Source: Arion vulgaris (lineage: Eukaryota; Mollusca; Gastropoda; Stylommatophora; Arionidae). Taken from it: a stretch of 64,000 bases of DNA. Below the pieces are notes generated by a model, which searched no databases, was not told the origin of the DNA, and was given only the letters and a program-made list of their open reading frames with translations. This document shows, piece after piece, positions 63,238-64,000 of this stretch. Within the stretch, counting starts at the first letter, position 1, and every line of letters begins with the position of its first letter. Location of the stretch: NCBI GenBank assembly GCA_020796225.1, contig CM036755.1, positions 38,698,806 to 38,762,805 of the forward strand, in the 5' to 3' direction. The translations under genes were made by a program, and so were the position numbers.

Positions 63238-63859
63238 CAGGGTTTCCCAAACTGGGGTCTGCTGAACACCTGGGTCCGTGAGGTACTCACAAGGGGTCCT
63301 CAAACGCTTGAAGAAATATTATGATCTTTGAAATTTCAATCAGAAAAATACATTTTAAAAACATGTATAAAAACAGTGGTAAACTAGTTCCGCTGCGAAA
63401 TCAAAGGACCCGGACCAGACCAGAGTCTGAAAGGACAAAATGAAAGACCATTTGAAGTTTGCCGCAGACTGAGAAATTGGAGCCAGCTTGACTGTTGGTG
63501 CGGTGTAATAATAACTCCATCGCTAGAAGATTTTCATACATAGAAACACCTGCTGCCTTGCAGGTCGGCTGGGGACAGTCAAAGGCTAACGGAGAACGAA
63601 CCCAGTAAACGCTGGTTGAAATTGGACACATCGCCGAAGGACAAACACTAGAGCTCCAAATGGTACTGAAGATGTGATGTAAAACAAACATTCTTCGCAA
63701 AGGCTGTTTATATATCACAATAAGAATGATCAAAATGGCAGAAAAAGAACGATCGAGAGGGAGAGAGAGATATATATGTATAGAGAAACTTTTGGGGACC
63801 ACTGCAGTAAAATGTATTGAAAAGGGGTTCCGTGATAATGCAAAGTTTGGGAATCGCTG
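63238..63859. mobile_element. hAT-type nonautonomous element, 622 bp
   Basis: Inverted ends CAGGGTTTCCCAAACT and CAGCGATTCCCAAACT. TSD GTCTAGGT (63230-63237) and GTTTAGGT (63860-63867), 7 of 8 identical. The interior 63390-63700 is a foreign repeat also seen at 23930-24065. Confidence 0.87.
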
Positions 63860-63956
63860 GTTTAGGTCATGCTTTTGTATATCAGACGTGTCTGGTCATT
63901 TAATAAAATAGTTCCAGGATGCTTTACAAACTACATTATAATGCAAGTGGGGTGGG

Positions 63957-64000
63957 GAAGGTGTCTATGACGAGGTGATTAAGACGTTTGCCTGTCATTC
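63957..64000 (+). mobile_element. SINE-1 head, cut by window end
   Basis: GGTGTCTATGACGAGGTGAT then TAAGACGTTTGCC resembles the SINE-1 A-box region. Confidence 0.5.

Overview
This is an AT-rich, intron-rich, transposon-dense animal nuclear segment. Two spliced host genes can be read across GT-AG introns, and nearly everything else is mobile-element debris. The elements are tRNA-headed SINEs, C-terminal pieces of many non-LTR retrotransposon (LINE) families, Penelope-like elements (PLEs) and hAT DNA transposons. The content suggests an invertebrate metazoan. A lophotrochozoan such as a mollusc is plausible, but the sequence does not prove it.
Host genes. (1) A complete nine-exon OSCP1 homologue lies on the minus strand (start codon 30076-30078, stop 14010-14012, 370 codons). 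Every exon phase joins cleanly. (2) The first five coding exons of an STK33-type protein kinase lie on the plus strand (45072 to 63212, continuing past the window). The Gly loop, VAIK, HRDLKLEN and DFG motifs are all intact. The genes are divergently oriented, with start codons 15 kb apart. Both families have been linked in other animals to cilia or sperm flagella, so the pairing is worth checking.
Layout. 1-2822: a LINE reverse-transcriptase (RT) fragment split by a hAT element. 2901-3560: a SINE and a LINE piece. 3640-7230: an inverted PLE copy abutting a forward PLE copy, the latter split by a second hAT. 7509-7798: a U2-snRNA-like sequence. 7904-14000: SINEs, LINE pieces and a 41-bp minisatellite. 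14010-30078: OSCP1, its introns filled with nested LINEs and SINEs. 30140-45020: intergenic repeats, a LINE foldback, and a minisatellite split by two insertions. 45021-64000: STK33 exons, with introns holding an RNase H-type LINE remnant, a decayed duplicate of the kinase Gly-loop exon, three short hAT elements, minisatellites grown from a PLE tail and from a LINE, and a second U2-like sequence.
Many insertions can be dated relative to each other, because target-site duplications (TSDs) and reconstructable empty sites are visible. No CRISPR array, rRNA operon or bacterial gene is present. Family names such as SINE-A or LINE-a are local labels, not database names.
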